In this document: one piece after another, positions 15,728 to 25,040 of the stretch
Position numbering within the stretch: position 1 is the first letter of the stretch
Layout of the letters: each line of letters begins with the position of its first letter
From: Trinickia terrae
GTDB lineage: Bacteria; Pseudomonadota; Gammaproteobacteria; Burkholderiales; Burkholderiaceae
Assembly: GCF_005144415.1 (NCBI RefSeq)
Contig: NZ_SWJE01000029.1
Coordinates: forward strand, 1-51,564
Direction: 5' to 3'
DNA length: 51,564 nt
Made by a program: the position numbers and the translations under genes
Notes under the pieces: model-generated
Told to the model about the DNA's origin: nothing
Databases searched by the model: none
Seen by the model: only the letters and a program-made list of their open reading frames with translations

Positions 15728-18067
15728 ATGGAAAAACTCATCCGATCGACCTTGGGGGCATCTGCGGCCTCGACCGCGGGCGGCGGCCGCGTGGGCGCCG
15801 AGGGCCTCGCGGCGCTTGGGCGGCGCTTCGAGCTGCCACCCTGGGCGGCGGTGCTCGCATGGCTCGCGACGCTCGCGGCCGTGGCGATAGTCGTGACCGT
15901 CAAGATCGACCTCGCCGCGCAGTTCTGCCTGTCGTTCTCGGTGGTGGGCGCGATGATCCTGCTGCGCCGCACCCGCAACTACGAGCTCGCGCGCCTCTTC
16001 TTCCTGCTGTGCTCGGGCTTTCTGACGTTCCGCTACCTGTACTGGCGGACCACCTCGACGCTCACCTACTACGGCGTCGCCGACTTCACGTTCTCGCTGC
16101 TGCTCTACGGCGCCGAGATCTACGGCATCGTGGTGGCGTCGATCGGCCTGTTCATCAACAGCCGGCCGCTGACCCGGCGCGTCGCGCCGCTCGTGACGAA
16201 CGCGGGCCCGCTGCCGAGCGTCGACGTCTTCATCCCGACCTACAACGAATCGCCCGAGCTGCTGGAGACGACGCTGCGCGCCGCGCTCGACATCCGCTAT
16301 CCGCGCGAGCGCCTGAACGTCTACCTGCTCGACGACGGCGGCACCGCGCAGAAGCTCGCACAAGCCGACGCGACGAAAGCGGCCGAGGCCCGGGCGCGCG
16401 CCGAGGCGCTGCGCGAGATGACGGCGCGCCACGGCGGCATCTACCTGACGCGCGAGCGGAACGAGCACGCGAAGGCGGGCAACATCAATGCCGGGCTCGC
16501 GCTGACGAGCGGCGATCTGATCGTGATCTTCGACGCTGACCACGTGCCGACCGCCGACTTCCTCGAAAAGACCGTGGGCTTCTTCCAGCGCGACGAGCAG
16601 TTGTGCCTCGTGCAGACGCCGCACTTCTTCATCAATCCCGACCCGCTCGAAAAGAACCTGGGCATGTTCGGCAAGATGCCGCCCGAGAGCGAGATGTTCT
16701 ACTCGGTGATCCAGCCGGGGCTCGACTTCTGGAATGCGTCGTTCTTCTGCGGCTCGGCTGCCGTGCTCAGGCGCCGCTGCGTGATGGAGATCGGCGGCAT
16801 CACGGGCCAGTCGATCACCGAGGACGCGGAGACGGCGCTCACGCTGCATTCGCGCGGCTATCGCAGCCTCTATCTCAACGAGCCGCTGATCTCGGGGCTG
16901 CAGCCCGAGACCTTCGCGAGCTTCGTCGTGCAGCGCGTGCGCTGGGCGCAGGGGATGATCCAGCTGTTGCTGCTGCGCAATCCGTTGCGCATGAAGGGGC
17001 TCACGCTGCCGCAGCGCATCTGCTACTTCTCCAACGCGTTCTTCTGGTTCTTCTGCTATGCGCGCGTGGTGTTCCTGATCGCGCCGGCGATGTACCTGCT
17101 GTTCGGCCTGCAGTTCTATCACGCGACGATTCCGCAGTTCTTCGCCTACGGCCTGCCGCAGATGCTCGGGGCGATCCTCACCACCGACTACCTGTTCGGC
17201 CGCCACCGCTGGACGCTGATCTCGGAGATCTACGAGCTCTTGATCTCGATGTTTTCGCTGCGCGGCGTGCTCTCGGTGCTCATCAAGCCGCGCGCGCCCA
17301 CCTTCAAGGTGACGCCCAAGGGCGAGCAGCTCGACGCGGATGCAATCTCGGAGCTCGCCGGCCCGTTCTACGTGGTGTATCTCTGCGTGCTCGTTTCGGC
17401 GGTCACCGGCGTCTGGAAGCTGCTGCACGACTTTCCGCACAAGGACGTGATCGCCGCCTCGCTCGGCTGGAGCATGCTGAACCTGATCCTGCTCAACGCG
17501 TGCATCGGCGTGCTCTACGAGCGCAAGCAGCGCCGCGCGGCGCCGCGCATTCCGGCGGACCTGCCCGCGACGCTGCATATCGACGGCCGCGCGAGCGGCA
17601 CGAACGGCACGCTCGCGGGGCGCATCGTCGACATGTCGGCCGGCGGCGTGAAGCTGATGATTCCGGGCGGCGCGCCTTCGAGTCCGCTCGCCCATACCAG
17701 CGCGATTCTCGAAGTCTTCAACCCGTCGCTCGGACGCACGAGCCGCATCGCGATCGCGATCCGCGCGTCGTTCCGCGTGCAGAGCGGCGCGCTTGCGGTC
17801 GGTGCGCAATTCGCCGATCGCAGCGTCGCGGGCCTCTCGGAGCAGGTCGCGCTCGTGTACGGCGACAGCGCCCGCTGGCGCGAATTCCGCGCGAGCCGCA
17901 ACCAGCGCATCGGCATCCTGCGCAGCCTCGCGCTCGTGGTGCGCCTCGGCACCGTGCATGCGCTCCATCACCACCTCGCCTTCTTCGCCGGCATGCGCGA
18001 GTGCGCGCTGGGGCGGCTCGCCGCGGTCAAGCGCGCTTTCCAATCGTGGTTCCTATCGCGTTCGTAA
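15728..18067 (+). CDS. bcsA: Cellulose synthase catalytic subunit
   Basis: 779 residues from the ATG at 15728; the frame is open upstream to a GTG at 15587, but that stretch is not BcsA-like. This is an inner-membrane GT2 synthase that polymerises UDP-glucose and extrudes the glucan. Hallmarks are DDGG (202-205), DAD (269-271), the TED catalytic base (364-366) and QRVRW (402-406), with membrane helices on both sides. The C-terminal PilZ domain carries the c-di-GMP site: RxxxR within ERKQRRAAPR (about 598-607) and DMSAGG (about 633-638), so activity should depend on c-di-GMP. bcsB starts 4 bp after its stop. Confidence 0.96.
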   Translation: MEKLIRSTLGASAASTAGGGRVGAEGLAALGRRFELPPWAAVLAWLATLAAVAIVVTVKIDLAAQFCLSFSVVGAMILLRRTRNYELARLFFLLCSGFLTFRYLYWRTTSTLTYYGVADFTFSLLLYGAEIYGIVVASIGLFINSRPLTRRVAPLVTNAGPLPSVDVFIPTYNESPELLETTLRAALDIRYPRERLNVYLLDDGGTAQKLAQADATKAAEARARAEALREMTARHGGIYLTRERNEHAKAGNINAGLALTSGDLIVIFDADHVPTADFLEKTVGFFQRDEQLCLVQTPHFFINPDPLEKNLGMFGKMPPESEMFYSVIQPGLDFWNASFFCGSAAVLRRRCVMEIGGITGQSITEDAETALTLHSRGYRSLYLNEPLISGLQPETFASFVVQRVRWAQGMIQLLLLRNPLRMKGLTLPQRICYFSNAFFWFFCYARVVFLIAPAMYLLFGLQFYHATIPQFFAYGLPQMLGAILTTDYLFGRHRWTLISEIYELLISMFSLRGVLSVLIKPRAPTFKVTPKGEQLDADAISELAGPFYVVYLCVLVSAVTGVWKLLHDFPHKDVIAASLGWSMLNLILLNACIGVLYERKQRRAAPRIPADLPATLHIDGRASGTNGTLAGRIVDMSAGGVKLMIPGGAPSSPLAHTSAILEVFNPSLGRTSRIAIAIRASFRVQSGALAVGAQFADRSVAGLSEQVALVYGDSARWREFRASRNQRIGILRSLALVVRLGTVHALHHHLAFFAGMRECALGRLAAVKRAFQSWFLSRS

Positions 18068-18071
18068 CCTC

Positions 18072-20375
18072 ATGACTTTTCCGATCTCTCTGCGTGTCTT
18101 CGTCTGCGTCTGGTTCGCGCTTGCCGCCGGCAGCGCATCGGCCGCATATGCGAGCGATGCAGGCACGGCGAAAGCACCCGCCGGCGCGACGCCGCCGGCG
18201 GCGCTCGCCGATGCGCCCAACGCGCCGGTGCCGCTCGCGACCCTCGGCAATCTCCCGGGACCGATGCGGCTTTCCGGCGAAGCGGGCTCGGGCGCGCTCT
18301 CCGTGCCGGTGTCGGCGCGCGAGCAGGTGCGCTCGGCGACGCTGCACCTCGTCGCGACCAATTCGGTCGCGCTCCTCAACGCGCGCTCGGCGCTCGCGGT
18401 GCGCGTGAACGACCGCACGATCGCGCAGATGCAGCTGTCGCCGCGCCAGCCCGAGCTCACGGCCGACATCCGCATTCCCGCGGATTTGCTGCGCGCCGGC
18501 TACAACACGCTGGCGTTTTCCGTCGCGCAGCATTCGACGGAGAACTGCGAAGACCCCGACTCGCCCGAGCTGTGGACCGAGATCGATACGAGCGCCTCGA
18601 CGCTGCAGGTGCAAACGGAGCTCAAGCCGCTCGCGCCGATGCTTTCGGATCTCGACGGCCTGATCGACCCGAAGGAAGCGCATGCGGGCTCGATCGCGAT
18701 CGTCGCCGCTGCGCATCCGAAGAGCGACCTGCAGCTCGAGAGCGGCGCGCTGCTCGCCGAAGGCGTGGCGCTGCGGCTGCGCTATCTCGTGGCGCATCCG
18801 AAGGTGCAGGACGCGCACCAGGGCGCGGGCGGCGGCGTGCTGCCGGGCATGGCGCTCGGCTCGCTCGCCGGCGCCGATGTGCTGCTGTTCGGCACACGCG
18901 ATGCGCTGCGTCCCTATCTGGATCCGCGCGTCGCCGCGCATATCGGCGGCGCGTTTCTCGGCATCTATCCGAAGCCCGACGATCCGCGCCATTTCGTGCT
19001 CGTCGTGAGCGGGGCCGATGACGCGCAGGTGGCGCTGGCGGCGCGCGCGTTCGCCCACGCGGAGCTGCCGCAGCCGAGGCGCAACGAAATGACGGTGAAC
19101 GCGTTCGACGAAGCGCGCATCGGGCGCTACGCGGCGCACGGCGTGGTCTCGGGGACGCAGCCGCATTCGTTCAAGGAGCTCGGCTTCACCTCGCGCACGC
19201 TGGGGGCCGCGGACCGCATCGAGCTCGGCGTGACGCTGCCCGCCGACATCTACGCGCCCGAAGACGCGCAGGTGATGCTCGATTTGAACTTCACCGAAGG
19301 CGCCAAGATGCGCCAGGACTCGGTGCTGGGCATCTACCTGAACAACCGCTTCGAGCAGGTGATCGCGCTCGACCAGCAGCAGGGCGCGGTGCTGCGCCAT
19401 TACCGCGTGAGCATCCCGCTGCGCAGCTTCCGGCCCGGCGCCAACGTGTTGTCGCTGCGGCCGATCCTGGTGCCGCTCGTCTCCGATCACTGCATGCTGC
19501 GCGAAACGCGCAATCTCCAGCTCACGGTGTTCGACGATTCGTCGCTGAAGCTGCCGCCGGCCTCGCATTTCACGACCTTGCCCGACCTCCAGCGCTTCGC
19601 GCAAAGCGTGTTTCCGTACGCGGTGAAGCCGGACGGCGCGGATCTGGCGCTGCAAGTGGCCGCGCGCGACAACGATACGCTCGCGGCCGCCTGGACGCTG
19701 ATGGGCAAGCTCGCGCAAAAGCAGGGCTGGCCGTTGACCGCGGCTCAGGTGACCGCGGGCGGCGTCGAGCCTGGGCGGCAGGAGATCCTGGTCGGCGGCG
19801 CGGGCGGCCTCTCGCATGCGGCGTGGAGCGGCGCGCCCTGGGAGCCGGGGCGCGTGATGACGGTCGCCTACGATCCGGGCGCGCAGGCAGCGGCGGCCGG
19901 CGGACGCGACGACGCGGGCCTCTGGCAGTCCTTGCGGACGCGCTTCGGCGGTTCGGAGCGCGATGGGGCGCCGCCGTCGGAATCGATGCTGAGCGCCGAT
20001 ACGACGCTCTCTCGCCAGTTGCTGGTGATGCAATACCGGGGCAGCGCGGGTAACACGGTCACGCTGTTCACTGCCGCGAACCCGGCCGAGCTGGCCGAGG
20101 GCGTCGGCCGGATGGTCGAGCCGAACGACTGGGACAACCTCGGCGGCGACGTGAGCCTGGTGAGCTTCGACCGCCCCGACGTCTGGACCGGCCGCAGCGG
20201 CGCGAGCTATGACTTCGGCGGCCTGTCGGCCTACGACCGGCTGGGCTACGAGCTGTCGAGCCATCCGTGGTGGGGCTACGCGGCGCTCGTCGGCTTGCTC
20301 GCGCTGCTGGCCGCGCTGACGGCCGTGCTGCTGCGCCGCCGCTACCGGAAGCATCATGCCGGCTCGCAGGACTGA
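18072..20375 (+). CDS. bcsB: Cellulose synthase periplasmic regulatory subunit
   Basis: 767 residues. Signal peptide (MTFPISLRVFVCVWFALAAG), then the BcsB carbohydrate-binding and flavodoxin-like domains: NTLAFSVAQHSTENCEDPDSPELWTEID at about 145-170 is a diagnostic family stretch, and LNNRFEQVIALD and DHCMLRETRNLQLTVFDDSSL are typical of the second half. One C-terminal helix (WWGYAALVGLLALLAALTAVLL) anchors it beside BcsA; both are required for catalysis. An upstream in-frame extension into bcsA was discarded because it reads bcsA out of phase and loses the signal peptide. It overlaps the next gene by 20 bp. Confidence 0.95.
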   Translation: MTFPISLRVFVCVWFALAAGSASAAYASDAGTAKAPAGATPPAALADAPNAPVPLATLGNLPGPMRLSGEAGSGALSVPVSAREQVRSATLHLVATNSVALLNARSALAVRVNDRTIAQMQLSPRQPELTADIRIPADLLRAGYNTLAFSVAQHSTENCEDPDSPELWTEIDTSASTLQVQTELKPLAPMLSDLDGLIDPKEAHAGSIAIVAAAHPKSDLQLESGALLAEGVALRLRYLVAHPKVQDAHQGAGGGVLPGMALGSLAGADVLLFGTRDALRPYLDPRVAAHIGGAFLGIYPKPDDPRHFVLVVSGADDAQVALAARAFAHAELPQPRRNEMTVNAFDEARIGRYAAHGVVSGTQPHSFKELGFTSRTLGAADRIELGVTLPADIYAPEDAQVMLDLNFTEGAKMRQDSVLGIYLNNRFEQVIALDQQQGAVLRHYRVSIPLRSFRPGANVLSLRPILVPLVSDHCMLRETRNLQLTVFDDSSLKLPPASHFTTLPDLQRFAQSVFPYAVKPDGADLALQVAARDNDTLAAAWTLMGKLAQKQGWPLTAAQVTAGGVEPGRQEILVGGAGGLSHAAWSGAPWEPGRVMTVAYDPGAQAAAAGGRDDAGLWQSLRTRFGGSERDGAPPSESMLSADTTLSRQLLVMQYRGSAGNTVTLFTAANPAELAEGVGRMVEPNDWDNLGGDVSLVSFDRPDVWTGRSGASYDFGGLSAYDRLGYELSSHPWWGYAALVGLLALLAALTAVLLRRRYRKHHAGSQD

Positions 20376-23010
20376 GCGCCGCCGGCGGCTTGCGCTCGGC
20401 GGATGGCGATGGGGCGTGGTGTGGCTGTCGATTGCGCTGCCCGGGCTGGCGCTTGCCGCGCAGGACAACGTCTTGAGCATCGGGCGAAGCGCCTCGCCTG
20501 TCGAGGCGGCGTCGCGGGCTGTGACCCAGGGGGCGGCGAGCGCGGGACAGCGGGCGCTGACGAGCGAGCGCGTGCAAGCTGGCGGCGTGCGCGTGAGGCA
20601 GGACGAGCAGCAGGGGTTCGTCGTGCCGTCTCTGGCATCGAGTCCGGCGACGGGCGGCGGCGCGAAGGCCGCTGCGGCTGGTGTTGTCGCGCCGCCCGCG
20701 GCGCCCGACGAGCGCCCGCTATGGAATCTCCTGAAGGCCAGCCAGCTCGCCGCCTACGATGCCGAGGTGACGCGTCTCACCGGTCAATTCGCATTGTGGA
20801 AGCCTGGCGCGGCGCTGGCCGCCGAGCGCGAGCGCCGGCAGCGCGAGCAGGACGTCGCCGCCGCGCTCAAGGGCGGGCCTGACGCGCTGCGCTCGATGAT
20901 CGCGCGTGCGCCCGGGGAATTTGGTTGCGCGCACATCGATCGCGCATGGAAGGCCGCCGACGTGTTCGCGCACGCGGGCGATCGCGACGCGGTCGTCTCG
21001 CTCTATCGGACGATCGTTCCGTCGTGCCAGCCGGCAGGCAATCGCATCGCGACGCTTTATCTGGCGGAGCGCCAGGTGTCGGCTGCGCAGGTTGACGACT
21101 TGATCCGGGTCGAAGCCGAGGAGGGCAAGCGCGGGCCCGAAGCCGACGCCGCCTTCGCGCGGCTGCGCTATCAGCGCGCGCTGAGCGCGCTCGGGGCGCT
21201 GCCGCCGGGCGATCCGGCCGCGGCAATGCAACTGGCTGCGCTGGCTGCCGGCATTCGCGCCTATCGCGACGCGCCGGCGGCGACGCAAGCCGGCTGGATC
21301 GAGTTCGCGCAGCATCGGCTCGACGCCGCTGCCGGCTGGTTCGAGACGGCGCTGACGTTCGAGCCGCAGAGCGTGGACGGGGCGATCGGCCTCGCGCAGA
21401 TTCGTGTGGGGCAGCGCGATTGGGACGCGGCTCAGGCGCTTCTGTCGCGAGAGCAGGTCGCGGCGGACCCGCGCGCGAAAGACCTGCTTGGGCAGATCGC
21501 CCTGGCGCGGGCCGACGAGGCTTACCGCGCGCGCCGCTATGCCGAAAGCCTTGGCGATCTGGGTCTCGCCGCGTCGCTCGGCGTGCCCGAGGCGAACACG
21601 GGTGCGCTGCGCGGCTGGAACCTCTATGCGCTGCACCGCTACGGCGAGGCGGAGCGGGCGTTCCGGGCGCGCTACGACGCGAGCCGCGACGACGATAGCG
21701 CGGAAGGCCTCGCGTTGAGCCTTGTTGCTGAAGGAAAGCCCGTGGCGCCGCACGACGGCGGTCCGCTCGGTGCTTATGGGCATGCGCTCGAAGCTCAGCG
21801 TCTCTACTACAGGAAGTCGTTCGTCGCGGCGCAAGCCGAACTGCGCGACGCGCAGCAAGGCCCGGCCGACGCCGCGCGCATCGCGCGCTACGTGCCCGCC
21901 GACCTTACGGGGATTGATGCTGCTTCGGTTTCCGCAGGGCTGACGTGGAGCGATCACGTCGGCTCAGCCGGACAAGGCCGCCTCAACGTCCTCGCCCCCG
22001 CTGTGCGCGCCGAATGGATCGACGGGACGCGGCAGTACGAATTGCGCTATCGGCAACTGTTCCTGAATGACGGCGTTACGTCGGCGCGTGCGGAAGAGCT
22101 GCAGACGATGATGGCGGACACGCTGAGGCTCGGCGGCGACCGCGCGCTCGACTGGCGCGCCTCGCTGGGCGCGGCGCAGGGGTCTCCTGTGGGCGCGACA
22201 GTCGACGGCCAGGCCCGCATCGGACAGCAAGCGGCGTGGGGCGCATGGTCTGTGTACGCGGGCGTGAACCCGGTGCGCGATTCGCTGCTGTCGTGGCGCG
22301 GCCAGATGTTGTCCGATGACGGCTACAAATGGGGCGCCGTCAGGCGCGCGGCCAGCGGCGCGCAGGCGCGCTGGCAAATCAGCCCGCGCTGGAGCATCGG
22401 CGCAGCGGCCGAGGCGCAATGGCTGACGGGCATGAACGTCGTCGGCAACGAGGGCGCCTCGGCGGACGTGTCGGCGGGCTATGCCTTCGACGTGCCCGGC
22501 TTCGACTACTTCAGCGCGGGGCCAGCGGTGCACGTGCTCGGCTATCGCCGCAACGAGAACTTCTACACGCCGGGCCAGGGCGGCTACTACAGTCCGCAGC
22601 GCTCGATCAGCGAGGGGCTGGCGCTGCAAATGCTGTCGAAGGAAGGCCGCACGTGGCAATGGCAGGGCAACTTCGAAGCAGGCTGGAACGACAGCCTGCA
22701 AGCAAACGAGCCTTGCCTGCCGCTCGGGCTGCCTCCCGGCGAAAGCGCGAGCCGCTTCCCCGAGACCTGCACCGGCGGCCACGACCACGGCCCCTACGCG
22801 CACGCGCAAGTATCGGCGACCGTAAAGCTTTCATCGCGCGTCCAAGCCGGCGCGCTCGCCGACGTCAACGTCACGCCGGGCCGCGACAAGCAGTTCGCCG
22901 CGCTCGCCTTCGTGCGTTTCTTCTTCGAGCCGCGCGCGGCGGTCTTCAGTCGCGACCTCGCGCGCAACACGCGGGACTTCTACCTGCAGCTCGACGACGA
23001 TCACCCGTGA
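20356..23010 (+). CDS. bcsC: Cellulose export outer-membrane protein with TPR domain
   Basis: 884 residues. After the signal peptide (ending LPGLALAA, about 35) comes a low-complexity Ala/Gly/Val linker, then helical TPR-like repeats (about 115-515), which form the periplasmic scaffold, and finally the BcsC C-terminal beta-barrel (about 535-884) with the family signature GYRRNENFYTPGQGGYYSPQRS. The length is short for BcsC (about 1,150 in E. coli), implying fewer TPR units. It starts inside the end of bcsB, showing tight coupling. No bcsZ cellulase gene lies between bcsB and bcsC as it does in E. coli, nor after it. Confidence 0.9.
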   Translation: MPARRTERRRRLALGGWRWGVVWLSIALPGLALAAQDNVLSIGRSASPVEAASRAVTQGAASAGQRALTSERVQAGGVRVRQDEQQGFVVPSLASSPATGGGAKAAAAGVVAPPAAPDERPLWNLLKASQLAAYDAEVTRLTGQFALWKPGAALAAERERRQREQDVAAALKGGPDALRSMIARAPGEFGCAHIDRAWKAADVFAHAGDRDAVVSLYRTIVPSCQPAGNRIATLYLAERQVSAAQVDDLIRVEAEEGKRGPEADAAFARLRYQRALSALGALPPGDPAAAMQLAALAAGIRAYRDAPAATQAGWIEFAQHRLDAAAGWFETALTFEPQSVDGAIGLAQIRVGQRDWDAAQALLSREQVAADPRAKDLLGQIALARADEAYRARRYAESLGDLGLAASLGVPEANTGALRGWNLYALHRYGEAERAFRARYDASRDDDSAEGLALSLVAEGKPVAPHDGGPLGAYGHALEAQRLYYRKSFVAAQAELRDAQQGPADAARIARYVPADLTGIDAASVSAGLTWSDHVGSAGQGRLNVLAPAVRAEWIDGTRQYELRYRQLFLNDGVTSARAEELQTMMADTLRLGGDRALDWRASLGAAQGSPVGATVDGQARIGQQAAWGAWSVYAGVNPVRDSLLSWRGQMLSDDGYKWGAVRRAASGAQARWQISPRWSIGAAAEAQWLTGMNVVGNEGASADVSAGYAFDVPGFDYFSAGPAVHVLGYRRNENFYTPGQGGYYSPQRSISEGLALQMLSKEGRTWQWQGNFEAGWNDSLQANEPCLPLGLPPGESASRFPETCTGGHDHGPYAHAQVSATVKLSSRVQAGALADVNVTPGRDKQFAALAFVRFFFEPRAAVFSRDLARNTRDFYLQLDDDHP

Positions 23011-23069
23011 TCGCGAGCGGGAGTCGTCGGATGTCCGCGCGCTGCCGCTCACAGCGGGCGCCTCTATGG

Positions 23070-23088
23070 TTGTCCGACAACGTATAAT
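23070..23088. promoter_or_regulatory. FadR/GntR-type operator at the promoter of the GntR gene
   Basis: TTGTCCGACAA is a perfect inverted repeat of the TNGT-N3-ACNA form bound by FadR-subfamily GntR proteins. The adjoining CGTATAAT supplies a TATAAT -10 box (23083-23088). The same two-part sequence recurs before the transporter gene at 26099. It is probably autoregulatory. Confidence 0.6.
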
Positions 23089-23142
23089 GAAACCCGGTCT
23101 CAACCAGTGCCACAGTGCCAATAGCCAGCCAAGGAGGGTCCG

Positions 23143-23880
23143 ATGGCAGATTCGCTTGCCACGCCCATGCCCGCACGCAATCGCAACCTCGCCGAGCAAG
23201 TCGTCGCCTACCTCACCGATCAGATCGCTTCGCGCGCCCTGAAACCTGGCGACAAACTGCCGACGGAATCCAACCTGATGTCGCAACTGGGCGTGAGCCG
23301 CACCGTCGTGCGCGAGGCGATCTCGCGCCTGCAGGCGATGTCGGTGATCGAGACGCGCCACGGCATCGGCAGCTTCGTGCTCGAGCCGCGCCGCGAGCCG
23401 CTCGATCTCGACATGGTCCCCGCGAGCACCTTGAACGACCTGCTCTCGGTGCTGGAGCTGCGCATCAGCCTAGAGACGGAATGCGCGGGCCTTGCCGCCC
23501 AGCGCGCGTCGGAGCGCGATCTCGCGAACATCCGCAGCGCGCTCGACGCCATCGACGAAGCCACGCGCGCCGGCGGCGACAGCTCGGCCGCCGACCTGCA
23601 GTTCCATATTTCCGTCGCCCGCGCCACGGGCAACCGCTATTTCGTCGACATCCTCACGCAGATGGGCACGGCGCTGATTCCGCGCCATCGGATCGATTCG
23701 GCCGGCATCGCGCACAGCGACCCGAAGGCCTACGCGGAGCTCGTGAACCGCGAGCACGAGAGCATTCTCGACGCCATCGCGCGGCGTGATCCCGAAGGCG
23801 CGCGCGCCGCGATGCGCATTCATCTGTCGAGCAGCCGCGAGCGTCTGCGCCGCGCCGCGGCGGCGAGCGAGAATCGCTGA
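23143..23880 (+). CDS. FadR-subfamily GntR regulator of the glucarate locus
   Basis: 245 residues. The N-terminal winged helix is typical (LKPGDKLPTESNLMSQLGVSRTVVREAISRLQAM, about 36-68) and the C-terminal all-helical FCD domain has the metal/effector His and Asp pattern (ELRISLETECAGLA, DLQFHISVARATGN, EHESILDAI). FadR-type FCD proteins usually sense small organic acids. Position at the head of garL-garR-gudP-gudD-kdgD and repeated GTNNNAC sites before those genes point to control of D-glucarate/galactarate use. AAGGAGG precedes the ATG, and a strong terminator follows the stop, so it is a separate transcription unit. Confidence 0.92.
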   Translation: MADSLATPMPARNRNLAEQVVAYLTDQIASRALKPGDKLPTESNLMSQLGVSRTVVREAISRLQAMSVIETRHGIGSFVLEPRREPLDLDMVPASTLNDLLSVLELRISLETECAGLAAQRASERDLANIRSALDAIDEATRAGGDSSAADLQFHISVARATGNRYFVDILTQMGTALIPRHRIDSAGIAHSDPKAYAELVNREHESILDAIARRDPEGARAAMRIHLSSSRERLRRAAAASENR

Positions 23881-23913
23881 CGGTGCGAAACTGAAAAGCA
23901 GCATTCCGAAACG

Positions 23914-23946
23914 AAAACAGCGGCCCTTCGCGGCCGCTGTTTTCGT
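23914..23946 (+). terminator. Intrinsic terminator after the GntR gene
   Basis: A perfect 12-bp stem, AAAACAGCGGCC (23914-23925) with GGCCGCTGTTTT (23932-23943), loop CTTCGC, followed by CGTTT. It is the strongest terminator in the window and isolates the regulator from garL. Confidence 0.9.
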
Positions 23947-24007
23947 TTACCGGCGTGCTGTGATTGCCTCAACCGCGCACCATCTTCCCATCCTTTCGAT
24001 ATGGGTC

Positions 24008-24020
24008 ATCGTATAACGTA
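24008..24020. promoter_or_regulatory. Candidate GntR half-site upstream of garL
   Basis: CGT-ATA-ACG (24010-24018) is an inverted CGT/ACG repeat embedded in ATCGTATAACGT, the same core as CGTATAA at 23081 and 26110. It lies 190 bp before garL. Confidence 0.45.
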
Positions 24021-24128
24021 AGAGGTTGGCGAGACTATCCTGCAGATAGCGAGTTTCCGGCGGGAAATGCCGTTTGTATCTGTATCGGCATATTGCCTGA
24101 CGCCCGTTTGTCGGGATAAGATCCGGCT

Positions 24129-24141
24129 AGTTGTACGATGA
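24129..24141. promoter_or_regulatory. Candidate GntR site close to garL
   Basis: AGTTGTACGATGA contains GTTGTACGA, matching ATCGTACAAC on the other strand, a variant of the ATCGTATAAC core. It lies 70 bp before the garL start, where it could act as an operator. Apart from these sites and the terminator I see nothing in 23881-24208. Confidence 0.4.
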
Positions 24142-24208
24142 CTAACGTGATTCGCTGGATAGCTCGATGCGGCAAGTCAGCGAGCCCAAGTGCGAAGGAG
24201 GAGGCGTC

Positions 24209-24994
24209 ATGACAGTGTCAAGACCGTATCAACCGTTGCCCAACGCGTTCCGGGCGTCCGTCGTGAAGAGGGAGCGGCAGATCGGCTGCTGGGCGTCGCT
24301 CGCCAGCCCGATCACCACCGAATTGCTCGGCACGATCGGCTTCGATTGGCTCCTGCTCGACGCCGAGCACGCGCCGAACGACGAGCTCACGCTGATCCCG
24401 CAGCTGATGGCGCTCAAGGACAGCGTCACCGCGCCGATGGTCCGCCCGCCCTCGAACGACAGCGTCGTCATCAAGCGGCTGCTCGACGCCGGATTCTTCA
24501 ACCTGCTGATTCCATTCGTCGACAGCGCCGCCGACGCGCGGCGCGCCGTCGCCGCGACACGCTATCCGCCGCAGGGGATGCGCGGCGTCTCGGTCGGACA
24601 GCGCGGCAATCGGTATGGCGCGGTCGCCGACTACCTCGAAGTCGCCAACGACAACATCTGCGTCGCCGTGCAGATCGAAAGCCGCGCGGCGGTCGAGGCG
24701 ATCGACGAGATCGCGGCCGTCGACGGCGTCGACGCCGTGTTCATCGGCCCTTCCGATCTCGCCGCGTCCTACGGCCATCTCGGCAATGCGAGCCATCCGG
24801 ATGTGCAGCAGGCCATCGCGCACGTATTCGAGCGCGCGAAGGCTGCGGCCAAGGCGAGCGGCATTCTCGCGCCCGTGCGGGAGGACGCCGAGCGCTATCT
24901 GGCGATGGGCGGCACGCTGGTCGCCGTATGTGCGGACATGGGGCTGCTCAGGGGAGCCGCGCAGGCCGTCAAGAACCACTTCATCAAGGGCTAG
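24209..24994 (+). CDS. garL: 2-dehydro-3-deoxyglucarate aldolase (HpcH/HpaI family)
   Basis: 261 residues from the ATG at 24209, chosen over the upstream in-frame start because GAAGGAGGAGG precedes it. The class II pyruvate aldolase splits 5-keto-4-deoxy- or 2-keto-3-deoxyglucarate to pyruvate and tartronate semialdehyde. Family residues are His54 ([11 protein letters not shown]), Glu157 (VQIES) and Asp183 ([11 protein letters not shown]), the last two binding the divalent metal; [13 protein letters not shown] is the usual loop. The next gene, garR, reduces the semialdehyde, so the pair forms the classic E. coli route. Confidence 0.88.
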   Translation: MTVSRPYQPLPNAFRASVVKRERQIGCWASLASPITTELLGTIGFDWLLLDAEHAPNDELTLIPQLMALKDSVTAPMVRPPSNDSVVIKRLLDAGFFNLLIPFVDSAADARRAVAATRYPPQGMRGVSVGQRGNRYGAVADYLEVANDNICVAVQIESRAAVEAIDEIAAVDGVDAVFIGPSDLAASYGHLGNASHPDVQQAIAHVFERAKAAAKASGILAPVREDAERYLAMGGTLVAVCADMGLLRGAAQAVKNHFIKG

Positions 24995-25040
24995 GCGAGC
25001 GCCGGTCACTTCTTTCTCTACCTGGAATCTGGAGCGAAAC

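Noticed and set aside
15632-20480. Two antisense open frames of about 800 codons each opposite bcsA and bcsB
   Set aside because: They are the mirror of GC-rich codon bias: Arg/His/Glu-rich translations with no domain, no ribosome-binding site, and exactly opposite well-recognised genes.
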